Positions 7,951 to 17,649 are shown, counted from the first letter of the stretch. The stretch is 64,000 bases of DNA from an uncultured Lachnospiraceae bacterium (GCA_910585605.1 CAJUFL010000002.1:1-64000); one strand, 5' to 3'. Notes: a model not told the origin generated them from the letters alone. Numbers and translations: made by a program.

Positions 7951-8404
7951 TCCTCTCACTCCTTCTGTTAATCAATAGCAACAGATAGTATACAATAAAT
8001 CCCAGTAATCCTCCCAGAGTATTTAAAATCAGATCATCCACATCAAACACTCCCACTTTGGCAACCAATTGCAGCAATTCTACACATAAACTGAATAAAA
8101 ATGTATACCCTACTGCCTGAAACCACCGTATCTTCCGGTCGATCACCCATCTGATCAATGCACCAAAAGGCATAAAAGCAACCACATTTCCTAACAGATT
8201 CACCACTACACTAAAAAAATCGATATACTCCCAATACTTAATAAACCTGACAATTTCCCGAAAGGGTATCAGATTATACCGATACTGGCTATACCCATCC
8301 ATCCTGCCAAATCCGTCGCTCAAAAGTAAAAAATATACCAAAAGTGCCATATAAATTCCAAAACAAATTCTACTTATTATCCTGATTATTCTTCTCTTTT
8401 TCAC
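7943..8404 (-). CDS. VanZ-family membrane protein
   Basis: 153 residues with four membrane segments. The conserved VanZ signatures are visible: NLIPFREIVRF after the first segment, NLLGNVVAFMPFGALI, then CVELLQLVAKVGVFDVDDLILNTLGGLLGF at the end. VanZ relatives confer low-level teicoplanin resistance in vancomycin clusters, but most chromosomal members have unknown roles at the cell envelope. The start is GTG with only a weak AGG-type site. It lies 24 nt downstream of the LtaS-like gene and overlaps the next small membrane gene, so the three look like one envelope operon. Confidence 0.85.
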   Translation of the reverse strand: MKKRRIIRIISRICFGIYMALLVYFLLLSDGFGRMDGYSQYRYNLIPFREIVRFIKYWEYIDFFSVVVNLLGNVVAFMPFGALIRWVIDRKIRWFQAVGYTFLFSLCVELLQLVAKVGVFDVDDLILNTLGGLLGFIVYYLLLLINRRSERND

Positions 8405-8428
8405 TTTATAAACCTGTCTTTACACTTC

Positions 8429-10789
8429 TTATTTCCCTTTTACAGAACCCTGTGTTGTCTCTGCCTGTGTATCTGTTGCCTCCGTATCTTCTTCCTGATT
8501 AATCTGAATCGTGTTGCTCATTGATAATACTACATGATCGTCTCCTGCCTGGGCAACATATAATTCTCTGCCGCCTTCCAAAGCATCCAGCGGTATCGTC
8601 AGCGTCCTGTAATTCATCCATTTTGTTTCTACTGATTTACCATCCACATAGACTCCCGAAAATTCATTAAATCCTTCTCCATAAACCCGGATTTCATTTT
8701 TCCAAACTTCGTATCTTTCCACTGTAATGTCACGAATTCCCATTTTCATATCCGTCTGTGGAAATGGATTTTTACCATCAAATGCATAATTATTTCCATA
8801 AAGCGTATCATATTCCAACAACTCCATTTTATCCAGATAATACTCCTGATCCTTACTGTTCATATACTTGTTATGGAAATTCTGCATTAATCCACCTTCT
8901 AATCCAAGACGGTTAAATATATACGTACTTGCCTGATAAGCAGCCAGATCCTTTTTTTCCGCTTCCAAACCAATGTTATCCCACATAACCCATTCTGTCT
9001 GATATAAATCAATCCCCTCCAGGTCTTCCTCCTCAAGATTCAGACTTGGCAGATGATCTCCATACATAAACACAACAGTTGGCTCTCCCATCTTCTCTAT
9101 CTGCTCGATTAAATCTGCAATCATATTATCTGTTTCTTTGCACATATTGATATAGTACTGCCATGCTGCCTGCTTTTCTAAATCTCCCTCATACTTTCCT
9201 TCAAAATGGCAGGTTAAATCCGTAAGTGTTTTTGTATATTTTTTAGGATATCTTCCATGTGCCTGCACAGTAATTGTCGTTATATAATCCCTGCCCTCTG
9301 TCTGATTCATGCACTCTATCATAATATCATCCAGTACATTATCTTTTGCCCATCCTCTTGGTGTATAATTAAGCAGATACATATGCTCCATACCGGAAAA
9401 AGAATCGAATCCAAGGTTGGAATAATCCACATATCTCTCATAAAAAGTCGCATCATTATTGTGGAATCCCGCTGTTGCATATCCCAAACGCTTTAAATCA
9501 TAAGCCATACTGTCACAGGTGGTATCCCGCATAACCGTTTTAAACGGATATTCACCTGCACCAAAAAACTGCGTGCTCATCCCTGTCTGAACCTCAAACT
9601 CTGTATTGGCAGTACCTGCACCAACTGCCGGCACCCTGAACAGACCCGAAGAATACTTCCGTTTCAATTTAACAAAAGTCGGCATCGGATTCTCTGACGC
9701 ATAGAAATCCTTCATGTATACCGTATCAAAAATAGACTCCAGCTGAATCACAATGATATTGGGATGTTCTTTTGTTGCCTTTTCATTTTTGTAATAGGAA
9801 ACATCTTCTTTCCCAATATGATTCTGTTTTACCTGATCAGTATCTTTTGATACATCTGTAGAATGATCTATCACATCAGCATCTTCACTTGTATGCCCGT
9901 TTTCTCCCTGTACTTCATTTCCTGCCTCAGTTGTCACGGACTTCTCCTGCTGCTCTGCTTCTTCTTTTGTCAGTAAAACAACCTCACTCTTATCATATTC
10001 AAGACCATCTGTAATATCCTTGACAAGCTGTTCATCGTATTCCTTAGGTTTACTGATACCAACGTCAATAATACTGTTGGAAAAACAATATGCAAATCCA
10101 TAATCATTATAAGCATATGCGAGATTTCCAAAATTATCCGATACAGTCTGCGTTTCCACGGCAACTTTTGTCAGCGTTACTGTCAAAACAATACACATAC
10201 AGACATATGCAGATGCCCTGAATGGATTTCTCTTATGTTCTGACTTTGGAAGCCTGATATATAAGTATACCAGCAAAGCGACCAGCAGGCAGATTCCTAC
10301 AATACTTAACCCAATCTGGAACTTAGTCATATACTTGTCCAGCATAGTCATGACATTTCGAATCATTAAAACATCAATAGCAGAAAACGGTGTCGTACGA
10401 AAGCAAAGTACAATCCAGTTTGCAAATGCAGAAATAACCCAGGCCGCACAAACAAATACCGTTGCAAAAACCTTTCGTTTCGCAAACAAAACCAGTGAAA
10501 GGGTTACAAAAATAATAACTGCATTATACAGGAAAACCAATGGGGACTCCCCGATAAAATTAAATGCCTTTACAAAAGAATGCCTGCTTAGCACTTCTAA
10601 AACAAAATTCAGTATACATGCTAACAGCAGATATCCTACAAACGGTATTCTGATCACTTTGATTACCGTCTGTATGCCTTTCCTGTCTGCCAGTTTACGA
10701 AAAGGTGCTCCTGCCGCTTTCCATACTCTCCTGACACCATTTTTTACCGTATTCACTTTATCTCTTATATTTTTTATCAAATTCTTCAT
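8429..10789 (-). CDS. LtaS-like sulfatase-domain membrane enzyme
   Basis: 786 residues. Five membrane segments fill residues 45-200. After an acidic linker (about 265-335), an alkaline-phosphatase-type sulfatase domain follows: NIIVIQLESIFD with the metal-binding Glu, GAGTANTEFEVQTG with the catalytic Thr, TITVQAHGRYP and MYGDHLPSL with metal-binding Asp and His. This is the plan of lipoteichoic acid synthase, which transfers glycerol phosphate from phosphatidylglycerol outside the membrane. The C-terminal 100 residues (VYVDGKSVETKWMNYRTLTIP) look like a small Ig/IPT-type domain not found in classical LtaS. Whether it makes lipoteichoic acid or modifies another glycopolymer cannot be told from sequence. 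Confidence 0.87.
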   Translation of the reverse strand: MKNLIKNIRDKVNTVKNGVRRVWKAAGAPFRKLADRKGIQTVIKVIRIPFVGYLLLACILNFVLEVLSRHSFVKAFNFIGESPLVFLYNAVIIFVTLSLVLFAKRKVFATVFVCAAWVISAFANWIVLCFRTTPFSAIDVLMIRNVMTMLDKYMTKFQIGLSIVGICLLVALLVYLYIRLPKSEHKRNPFRASAYVCMCIVLTVTLTKVAVETQTVSDNFGNLAYAYNDYGFAYCFSNSIIDVGISKPKEYDEQLVKDITDGLEYDKSEVVLLTKEEAEQQEKSVTTEAGNEVQGENGHTSEDADVIDHSTDVSKDTDQVKQNHIGKEDVSYYKNEKATKEHPNIIVIQLESIFDTVYMKDFYASENPMPTFVKLKRKYSSGLFRVPAVGAGTANTEFEVQTGMSTQFFGAGEYPFKTVMRDTTCDSMAYDLKRLGYATAGFHNNDATFYERYVDYSNLGFDSFSGMEHMYLLNYTPRGWAKDNVLDDIMIECMNQTEGRDYITTITVQAHGRYPKKYTKTLTDLTCHFEGKYEGDLEKQAAWQYYINMCKETDNMIADLIEQIEKMGEPTVVFMYGDHLPSLNLEEEDLEGIDLYQTEWVMWDNIGLEAEKKDLAAYQASTYIFNRLGLEGGLMQNFHNKYMNSKDQEYYLDKMELLEYDTLYGNNYAFDGKNPFPQTDMKMGIRDITVERYEVWKNEIRVYGEGFNEFSGVYVDGKSVETKWMNYRTLTIPLDALEGGRELYVAQAGDDHVVLSMSNTIQINQEEDTEATDTQAETTQGSVKGK

Positions 10790-10832
10790 AGTCTTCTTCT
10801 CTATACTCTTTTCTTAATGCAATTCCTATGCT

Positions 10833-10860
10833 AATATACCATGCTTTCAAAAAAAAGCAA
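10833..10860 (-). promoter_or_regulatory. Promoter of the LtaS-like gene
   Basis: On the minus strand TTGCTT (10860-10855) and TATATT (10838-10833) are 16 nt apart, about 45 nt before the start codon. Confidence 0.55.
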
Positions 10861-10900
10861 GACTCTTCACAATATTTTAAGATTTCATCCTCTTGTTCTC

Positions 10901-12679
10901 TTACGATACCTTGTATTGACTATTATATAATTCCGCATAAAATCCGCCCTTATTCAAAAGGTTTTCATGATTTCCCTGTTCAATGATATCCCCATCCTTC
11001 ATTACCAGAATCACATCTGCTTCTTTTATTGTAGAAAGCCTGTGTGCCACCACAAAGCTTGTCCTTCCTTCCATCAAACGTGCAAAAGCATTTTGCACCC
11101 TGATTTCTGTACGGGTATCAATAGATGATGTCGCCTCATCCAAAATCAGCATAGGTGGAAGTTCCAGCATTACCCTTGCAATACACAAAAGCTGTTTCTG
11201 CCCCTGGGAAAGATTTCCACCATCCTCACCAATCACCGTATGGTATCCCTGCGGCATTCGTTTAATAAAACTATGTGCATGGCATGCCTTTGCGGCATCC
11301 ATTATTTCTTCCATGGATGCATTAGGTCTTCCATAAGCAATATTTTCTGCAATCGTACCTGATTTTAACCATGTCTCCTGCAATACCATACCATAATTTC
11401 CCCGGAGGCTGTCTCGCGTAATTTTATAGATACTGGTTCCGTTAATAGCAATACTTCCGCTGTCAATATCATAAAAACGCATCAAAAGATTAATTAACGT
11501 AGATTTCCCGCAACCGGTAGGACCCACAATTGCAACGCGCTGCCCCTTTTTTACATTAAGATTTAGATCCCTTATCAACGGTTTTTCCTTATCATAAGAA
11601 AAAACCACATGATTTAATGTAATGCTGCTTGCCTGTTCTACCTCTTCTCTCGTAAGAACCCTGCTGTCCTCCATATCCGATTCCTCTACCGGCTCATCCA
11701 TCAGTTCGAATACCCTTGCCGCACAGGCAATTGCATTCTGGACTTCAGTAATAACGCCGGAAATCTCATTAAAAGGTTTTGTATATTGATTGGCATAGCT
11801 CAAAAAACAAGAAAGCTGACCAACGGTAATTCCACCCTTTACCGCTGCAAAAGCTCCCACAATTCCCACTCCTGCATATACTAATCCATTCACAAAACGG
11901 GTCGCTGGATTGGTAATGGAAGAAAAGAAAATTGCCCGCAGACTGTACTTTGAAAGTTCTCCATTAATTTTGTCAAAACGCCGCATGGCATCATCCTCAT
12001 AACCAAACGCCTGCACAATCTTCTGATTTCCAATCATTTCATCTACTAATGCCGTCATATCCCCCCTGCTTTCAGACTGAAGCCGAAACATATGATAGGT
12101 CTTTTTTGCTATAAAGCTTGCGACAAACAATGAAACCGGTGTGATCAGCACCACCACAATAGTAATCCTTAAGTTAATGGACAGCATGAAGAGCAGGGTT
12201 CCCAATATTGTAATGATACCTGTAAACAGCTGCGTAAAGCCCATCAACAGACCCTCCGAGAACTGATCCACATCATTTATGATCCGGGATACTACTTCAC
12301 CATATTGTTTACTGTCTATATATTTTAGCGGCAAATGATTGATTCTCTCAAATACCTGCGTACGGATATCATTCACTACCTGATAGGTAATTCGGTTATT
12401 GCATAGGCTCATAAGCCACTGGGTAATAGCTGTGACAAGAACAACCACCGCAAATTTCATCAATAAAGGCTTTAAACCTGTGAAATCTACCATTCCTTCA
12501 TCTATGATCATATCTATGGCATCTCCCGTCACAATCGGTGCATAGAGAGTTGTCACTACCGTTATAAACGCAAAGAAGAGTGAGAGCCAGACATATCCCC
12601 GGTATGGTCTGATAAAAGCAAAAACCCGTTTTATGGTGTTTTTCTGACTTTCCTTTGAAAATGATTCCTTATCTGCCAT
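10901..12679 (-). CDS. ABC exporter subunit with consensus ATPase site
   Basis: About 592 residues: six membrane segments (residues 25-310), then an ATP-binding domain with Walker A GPTGCGKST, signature LSQGQKQLL, Walker B plus catalytic Glu MLILDEATSSID, and the switch His in VVAHRLSTI. It pairs with the preceding gene, whose Walker B Glu is replaced by Asp, so the two should form a heterodimeric type IV exporter of the TM287/288-LmrCD kind. The upstream in-frame ATG (12715) is unlikely; ATG 12679 has AAGGAGG 9 nt upstream. It overlaps the partner's stop by 11 bp. Substrate unknown; drug or lipid export is possible. Confidence 0.9.
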   Translation of the reverse strand: MADKESFSKESQKNTIKRVFAFIRPYRGYVWLSLFFAFITVVTTLYAPIVTGDAIDMIIDEGMVDFTGLKPLLMKFAVVVLVTAITQWLMSLCNNRITYQVVNDIRTQVFERINHLPLKYIDSKQYGEVVSRIINDVDQFSEGLLMGFTQLFTGIITILGTLLFMLSINLRITIVVVLITPVSLFVASFIAKKTYHMFRLQSESRGDMTALVDEMIGNQKIVQAFGYEDDAMRRFDKINGELSKYSLRAIFFSSITNPATRFVNGLVYAGVGIVGAFAAVKGGITVGQLSCFLSYANQYTKPFNEISGVITEVQNAIACAARVFELMDEPVEESDMEDSRVLTREEVEQASSITLNHVVFSYDKEKPLIRDLNLNVKKGQRVAIVGPTGCGKSTLINLLMRFYDIDSGSIAINGTSIYKITRDSLRGNYGMVLQETWLKSGTIAENIAYGRPNASMEEIMDAAKACHAHSFIKRMPQGYHTVIGEDGGNLSQGQKQLLCIARVMLELPPMLILDEATSSIDTRTEIRVQNAFARLMEGRTSFVVAHRLSTIKEADVILVMKDGDIIEQGNHENLLNKGGFYAELYNSQYKVS

Positions 12680-14420
12680 CCTCTTTCTCCTCCTTTTTTT
12701 CCTTTGCAGTATCATCCTGGGATTTCACAATTTCCTGATAAACGTCACATTTTTTCATCAATTCTTCATGGATTCCAATCCCTGCCACAGCACCATCCTC
12801 CAGAACAATAATCTGATCAGCCTGCTTGATGGTCGCCGCTCTTTGGGATACAATAAATACAGTCATTCCCTTTGTCTGTTCTTTAATCGCCTTTCGCAAC
12901 TTTGCATCCGTCGCAAAATCAAGAGCCGATGCGGAATCATCCAGAATTAAAATTTCCGGTTGCCTTATCAGCGCTCTTGCGATTGTCAGACGCTGTCTCT
13001 GCCCGCCGGAAAGATTTTTTCCGCCTTGCAGTATTATTTCTTCCAGACCGTCTTTCTTACTGGCAATCACATCTTTCCCCTGAGCGATCTGAATTGCATT
13101 TTCCATTTCCTGTTCAGTCGCATCTTCTTTTCCCCACCGGAGATTATCTGCAATAGTTCCGTTAAACAACACTGCTTTTTGCGGTACAACACCAATCCTG
13201 TCCCTAAGCTGATGGAAAGAATAATTCTTTACATTTACCTGATCCACAAAAACGTCACCCTCTGTCACATCATAAAACCGGGGAATCAGATTCACCAGCG
13301 TAGATTTTCCACACCCGGTTCCTCCGATGATTCCTATCGTCTGTCCTTTTTTTACTGTAAAGGAAACATCTTTTAATACTGGCTCTTTCGCTCCCTGATA
13401 GGTAAATGTTACATTTCTAAACTCTACCTTATTCTCCGTCGGCTTCAAATCCACTCCGGTAGGGTGCTCTACGACAGATGCAGACATAGCAAATACTTCT
13501 CCCACACGTTTGGAACAGGCTGCTGCCTTGGTCAGCAGAATAATCAGATTCGCAAGCTTCACCAGTTCCACCAGAATCTGCGACATATAGTTTACCAGGG
13601 CAATCACCTCTCCCTGAGTAAGATTTCCGATACTTACCTGTACCCCTCCAATCCAGATAATGGCAATAATCGCTGCATTTACAATAATATATGTTACAGG
13701 ATTCATCATTGCAGAAATCTTACCCACAAAAGTCTGCATCTGCATCAGAACATCACTGCCCTCCCTGTAATCCTGTTTTTCATCCTCCTGTCTGCAAAAA
13801 GCACGAATCACCCTTGCCCCTACAAGATTTTCTCTGGTCATCAAAAGTACGTGGTCCAAAGCTTTTTGTACCTTCTGATAAAGTGGTATGGAATACAGCA
13901 TAATTCCAAAAACCACTACAGATAACAGCGGAATTGCTAAAACAAATACCAGTGCTGCTTTTATATCTACCGTGAATGCCATCACCATGGCACCTACCAC
14001 TATAAAAGGCGATCTTAAAAACAGACGCAAAAACATATTCACACCAGACTGAAGCTGATTGATATCGTTGGTCATTCTCGTAATCAATGTAGAAGTTCCT
14101 GCCTGATCGATCTCTGTATAGGACAAAGAATTGATGTGGGCAAATAAATCCCTTCTTACGCTTTTCCCAAAACCTACAGAAGCTTTTGCCGCAAAATACT
14201 GGGCCGTTATGGAACAAACCAGACCCACTATGCCAAGCAGAATCAAAACAGCACCCATTCTTATAATATACGCATTGTTTTGCTCTTTAATCCCTATATC
14301 TACAATGGCCGCCATCACAAGTGGTACAAACAATTCAAAACTTGCCTCCAACATTTTAAATAACGGTGCAATAATACTTTCCTTTTTATATTCTCTTAAA
14401 TAATTAGTAATCTTATACAT
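12669..14420 (-). CDS. ABC exporter subunit with degenerate ATPase site
   Basis: 583 residues with six membrane segments and an ATP-binding domain: Walker A GGTGCGKST, signature LSGGQRQRLT, and Walker B LILDDSASALD. The residue after the Walker B Asp is Asp rather than the catalytic Glu, and the switch His of other exporters is Gln (VSQRAATI). Both changes mark the catalytically poor half of heterodimeric exporters. The start ATG has AGGAG 8 nt upstream. It is translated first, with its partner overlapping by 11 bp. The pair follows the acyltransferase/DUF6320/hydrolase set after 50 bp and could belong to the same transcript. Confidence 0.9.
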   Translation of the reverse strand: MYKITNYLREYKKESIIAPLFKMLEASFELFVPLVMAAIVDIGIKEQNNAYIIRMGAVLILLGIVGLVCSITAQYFAAKASVGFGKSVRRDLFAHINSLSYTEIDQAGTSTLITRMTNDINQLQSGVNMFLRLFLRSPFIVVGAMVMAFTVDIKAALVFVLAIPLLSVVVFGIMLYSIPLYQKVQKALDHVLLMTRENLVGARVIRAFCRQEDEKQDYREGSDVLMQMQTFVGKISAMMNPVTYIIVNAAIIAIIWIGGVQVSIGNLTQGEVIALVNYMSQILVELVKLANLIILLTKAAACSKRVGEVFAMSASVVEHPTGVDLKPTENKVEFRNVTFTYQGAKEPVLKDVSFTVKKGQTIGIIGGTGCGKSTLVNLIPRFYDVTEGDVFVDQVNVKNYSFHQLRDRIGVVPQKAVLFNGTIADNLRWGKEDATEQEMENAIQIAQGKDVIASKKDGLEEIILQGGKNLSGGQRQRLTIARALIRQPEILILDDSASALDFATDAKLRKAIKEQTKGMTVFIVSQRAATIKQADQIIVLEDGAVAGIGIHEELMKKCDVYQEIVKSQDDTAKEKKEEKEDGR

Positions 14421-14471
14421 ATTTACTGCTCCTATTTCATCTATCCTTAATTCCGAATTTTGTGGTAATTC

Positions 14472-15446
14472 CTATTGTGCTGTCCTTCTTTCTTTGGATA
14501 ATTTACGGATAAATCTTCCTGCTTCTACCCATGCTTCCTTTGCTTCGGGATACAAAAGCAAGCCCATCTGGAATACATGGAACATTCCCCCATACACATG
14601 CTCCTTTACCAGCACACCTTTTTCCCTTGCTTTTTTTACCACTTCTAATGTATCACTTAAAAGCATCTCATATTCTCCAACCTGCATAAGCATTGGAGGA
14701 AATCCGCTGAAATCTCCGTTTATCGGAGAAATATATGGATTTTCCGGATTTTCCCCTTTATAATAGCCCTCTTTATATACAAGGCTGTCTTTTGTCCCCC
14801 CAAAGATCGGATCAATATCAAAATTTTCTTCGTATGACTCCCCGCTTTTGGTAAGATCTGTCCATGCAGACATAGTGATAATCCCTGCTGGAAGCTTCAG
14901 TCCATGATTTCTCAAATACAGGCAAAGGGAAAGTGCCAGACCACCGCCTGCGGAATCGCCTGCCACAAACAGTTTTTCCGTATTATATCCCTGATCCAGC
15001 ACCCATTGATACGCTGCAACTGCATCCTCTAACGCCGCAGGAAACGGATATTCCGGTGCTACACGGTAATCTATACTCAATACATCCATTCCATTGCTTA
15101 TCTCATTATAAAGTCCTGCCATGTCACGGTATGTATTATGAAGCTTTCCATAATATCCCCCTCCGTGAAGCTGCAAAATAATTCCACCGGCACTTTCTAC
15201 TCCACCTGATGCATTATCTGGTAATCCATTCCTGTTGTCTCTTTTCTTTAGCAGCTCCATCCTAAAGTTCTCCATCCCGATTACTTCCAGCTGCAAATGT
15301 GCCGGACATTCCCATATTTTTTCTCTTTCGCTGAGTTTCATGCGAATTTCTCCGTTTTGTGCCTTATTACCGAACAGGGGAAAATGATTAGCCAGACGCA
15401 CCATCTTCCTTGCAGTTCTACCCCTGATACTCGTTTTTCGCTCCAT
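14472..15446 (-). CDS. Alpha/beta hydrolase, hormone-sensitive-lipase family
   Basis: About 324 residues. It shows the HSL-type oxyanion motif LHGGGYYG, nucleophile GDSAGGGLALSL, and plausible acid and base residues in GEYEMLLSD and GGMFHVFQMG. Such enzymes hydrolyse short acyl or acetyl esters in the cytoplasm. The in-frame ATG at 15479 overlaps the previous gene; ATG 15446, preceded by AGAAGG at 9 nt, is preferred. It is the third gene of a set with a condensation-type acyltransferase and a DUF6320 membrane protein. Co-occurrence of an acyltransferase and an esterase suggests work on one acyl ester product, but this is inference. Confidence 0.87.
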   Translation of the reverse strand: MERKTSIRGRTARKMVRLANHFPLFGNKAQNGEIRMKLSEREKIWECPAHLQLEVIGMENFRMELLKKRDNRNGLPDNASGGVESAGGIILQLHGGGYYGKLHNTYRDMAGLYNEISNGMDVLSIDYRVAPEYPFPAALEDAVAAYQWVLDQGYNTEKLFVAGDSAGGGLALSLCLYLRNHGLKLPAGIITMSAWTDLTKSGESYEENFDIDPIFGGTKDSLVYKEGYYKGENPENPYISPINGDFSGFPPMLMQVGEYEMLLSDTLEVVKKAREKGVLVKEHVYGGMFHVFQMGLLLYPEAKEAWVEAGRFIRKLSKERRTAQ

Positions 15447-15471
15447 CTGTTCTATCCTTCTTATTTTTATT

Positions 15472-16167
15472 TTATACATGGAATCTGCGTTTCAATTCTC
15501 TTGCAAGCTCCCTGTCGCCAAATATGATCGTTCCTAAAAGATACACTCCCGTTACGGCCGTACAGGTTACCGGCAGCATCACATTGGTAATTTTCCCCAG
15601 AAAATATAAACTGATAATTCCTACGCTGAATATTGCGATCATCAAAAGTAATAAAGTATAACTGTACCAATGCTGTCTGTTTAACATCATAAGAAAAAAC
15701 ACGATAGCGTCCCCAAACAAAATTACTCCGGGAATTGCCCATTTTAATGACCAGCCTGTCATTCCGGTAAAATAATCAATTCCAAACAGCAGTATCATGG
15801 TAAGTGTAAGCTGAAGACCTATTTTGGCGGCATATCCGGCATCATGTTTAATCCAATACACCATGGACAAATAGATATATATCATCGCCACTCCACTGAT
15901 TCCCGACCACCAGAACCCGCGGGTTGTAAAATAATTAATGATAACCAGACCGATTTCTGCAAGAATAAACAAAAACAAAATCAGACGCATAACGAAATGA
16001 AGACGTTTTGTACGCTTGCGCACATCCGGATATGGGGCTCCTGCTCCCAGAATTTTATCCATTTGTGCTTTCTCTTCTTGCGTTATTTCATCCAAAACAC
16101 TATGGCACAGTGGGCAAACCTCAATATTATCATAGATTACGATATTACAATGTCTGCATTTATTCAT
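15472..16167 (-). CDS. Zinc-ribbon membrane protein (DUF6320-like)
   Basis: About 231 residues. The N-terminus has a rubredoxin-like zinc ribbon, CRHCN and CPLCH about 14 residues apart. A short linker is followed by six hydrophobic segments (about 60-215). It matches the DUF6320 type of Lachnospiraceae membrane protein; no biochemical role is known. Two ATGs are possible (16179 and 16167); the second sits exactly on the stop of the upstream gene and puts the zinc ribbon right at the N-terminus. Its position between an acyltransferase and an esterase suggests a membrane partner for the same pathway. Confidence 0.8.
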   Translation of the reverse strand: MNKCRHCNIVIYDNIEVCPLCHSVLDEITQEEKAQMDKILGAGAPYPDVRKRTKRLHFVMRLILFLFILAEIGLVIINYFTTRGFWWSGISGVAMIYIYLSMVYWIKHDAGYAAKIGLQLTLTMILLFGIDYFTGMTGWSLKWAIPGVILFGDAIVFFLMMLNRQHWYSYTLLLLMIAIFSVGIISLYFLGKITNVMLPVTCTAVTGVYLLGTIIFGDRELARELKRRFHV

Positions 16168-17473
16168 AATAGGCACCATTACTTTCTATTGCAACTAAAA
16201 CTCCGTCTTTTGCAATGATTTGAAAAAAACTTTTCTGGATCGATAAATCCATTAATACGGAACTAAACGTAAAAGTCAGCATTCCGTTATAAGAACAGAT
16301 ACCACCTTTCATGTTCTGGCCCTTGGACATAGATAATGTCACATAAAAATGTTCCACATACTGCTTATATGGTTCCTTTAATTCAATATTGCCTATATTG
16401 GTCACCGTAGCGGAGGTTGCCCTGGCAGAAACCCCGTATACCTGTTTCATAACAAAGTTCTTAACCACAAGAGGTACTGCACGCAAAATCCAGTTCTTCT
16501 CATTGGACACATTATAAGACATAATATTATTCAAATTCTCTGGTGTAATCTGTTTCTTCAAATCCTCTGCCACAATCTCTAAGACCTCCGAAAATGTATA
16601 CTTTTCTTTTTCGGGCTTAAAGGTGGCAAACACCATGGCAAAGAAATTTTTCATTGTATGGGAATCATAATATGGTCTTAAATTAACCGGAACGCAGCAT
16701 CTGACGGGAATTCTGGAAGGCTGTTCCTTCAAATATTCCTTATATACCGCATAAATAAACACTCCCACCAGATACTGATTTATCGTCACACCATGCTTCT
16801 TAGCAGCAGCTTTTAACTCATCAACCGGAAAATATCCGTGTACGACTCCCATCTCATCACCTGGAAGCCTCTCTCCATTTAAGGTCAGTGCCTTTTCCGA
16901 TTTATAGACCTTGGCATGTCCTTTTTTGAAATTCTTCACATAACTGTCTTCCTTGTCCAAAAAAATGCCGGAAGATATCTTATCCTTATCCTCTTTCAAA
17001 ATATCCGGATATTTCAGGCGAAGATACTGGTATACCAGCTCCTTTAAAAAAGTGATTCCGCCGGCTCCGTCCGTCAGTGCATGGAAAACCTCCAGATTAA
17101 TGCGGCATTTAAAATATGTCACCCTAAACATATAATGGTTATTTCTGCTCTTATCAATATAAGCACCCGGATGGGAATATTCCTCCCTTACAATAGGTGC
17201 CGGACGTGTATTTTCCTCAAAATAATACCAGAATATGCCCATTCTAAGACGCATACGAAATACCGAAAACTGCGGCAGAATCCGGTTTAATGCCTCTTGT
17301 AAGAGAACCCGGTCAATCTCTTCTGTCAGAGTGACAGAAATCCGGTACACATTTGTCATATCCTCTGTTGCAATCACCGGAAACAGATTTGCTGTATTAT
17401 CTAATTTATCCCAGGCAAGCTGCTCTTTTCTAAGACTTTTGCTGTTTCCCTTTTTATTCTCTTTGCTTCTCAT
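16160..17473 (-). CDS. Condensation/alcohol-acyltransferase-type enzyme
   Basis: About 437 residues. The key motif is EVFHALTDGAGGITFLKEL, an HxxxDG active site shared by condensation domains, BAHD-type and alcohol acetyltransferase families. The C-terminal half has TNIGNIELKEPYKQYVEHFYV and a TFSSVLMD strand, like the second lobe of these two-lobed CoA-dependent acyltransferases. Product unknown; an acylated lipid or alcohol is plausible. A TTG at 17500 is in frame, but ATG 17473 with AAAGGA 9 nt upstream is better. It starts a tightly overlapping set: acyltransferase, DUF6320, hydrolase. Confidence 0.82.
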   Translation of the reverse strand: MRSKENKKGNSKSLRKEQLAWDKLDNTANLFPVIATEDMTNVYRISVTLTEEIDRVLLQEALNRILPQFSVFRMRLRMGIFWYYFEENTRPAPIVREEYSHPGAYIDKSRNNHYMFRVTYFKCRINLEVFHALTDGAGGITFLKELVYQYLRLKYPDILKEDKDKISSGIFLDKEDSYVKNFKKGHAKVYKSEKALTLNGERLPGDEMGVVHGYFPVDELKAAAKKHGVTINQYLVGVFIYAVYKEYLKEQPSRIPVRCCVPVNLRPYYDSHTMKNFFAMVFATFKPEKEKYTFSEVLEIVAEDLKKQITPENLNNIMSYNVSNEKNWILRAVPLVVKNFVMKQVYGVSARATSATVTNIGNIELKEPYKQYVEHFYVTLSMSKGQNMKGGICSYNGMLTFTFSSVLMDLSIQKSFFQIIAKDGVLVAIESNGAYYE

Positions 17474-17567
17474 TCTACTCTGTCCTTTATTTTTAACCAA
17501 TTTGATATAAAACTATCCTGTCTAATGCGTAATTCACACAATCTTTTTTAGTATAACATTTATTACC

Positions 17568-17610
17568 AAAAAAAAAAAGCCATCAACCACATAAACTGTG
17601 ATTGATGACC
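17568..17610 (-). terminator. Terminator of typA
   Basis: On the minus strand GTCATCAATCAC pairs with GTGGTTGATGGC over 12 bp and is followed by eleven T. It is one of the strongest terminators in the window. Confidence 0.92.
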
Positions 17611-17649
17611 GCAAATCCGTCTATCCCTTTCAGCTGATAAATCTGTTCA

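Noticed and set aside
10335..10817. Plus-strand open frame of 160 codons opposite the LtaS-like gene
   Set aside because: It mirrors the membrane-segment coding region of the LtaS-like enzyme; hydrophobic antisense frames are common there.
13464..13925. Plus-strand open frame opposite the degenerate ABC subunit
   Set aside because: Composition is that of an antisense shadow (many His, Asn, Cys) and it has no homology that I recognise.
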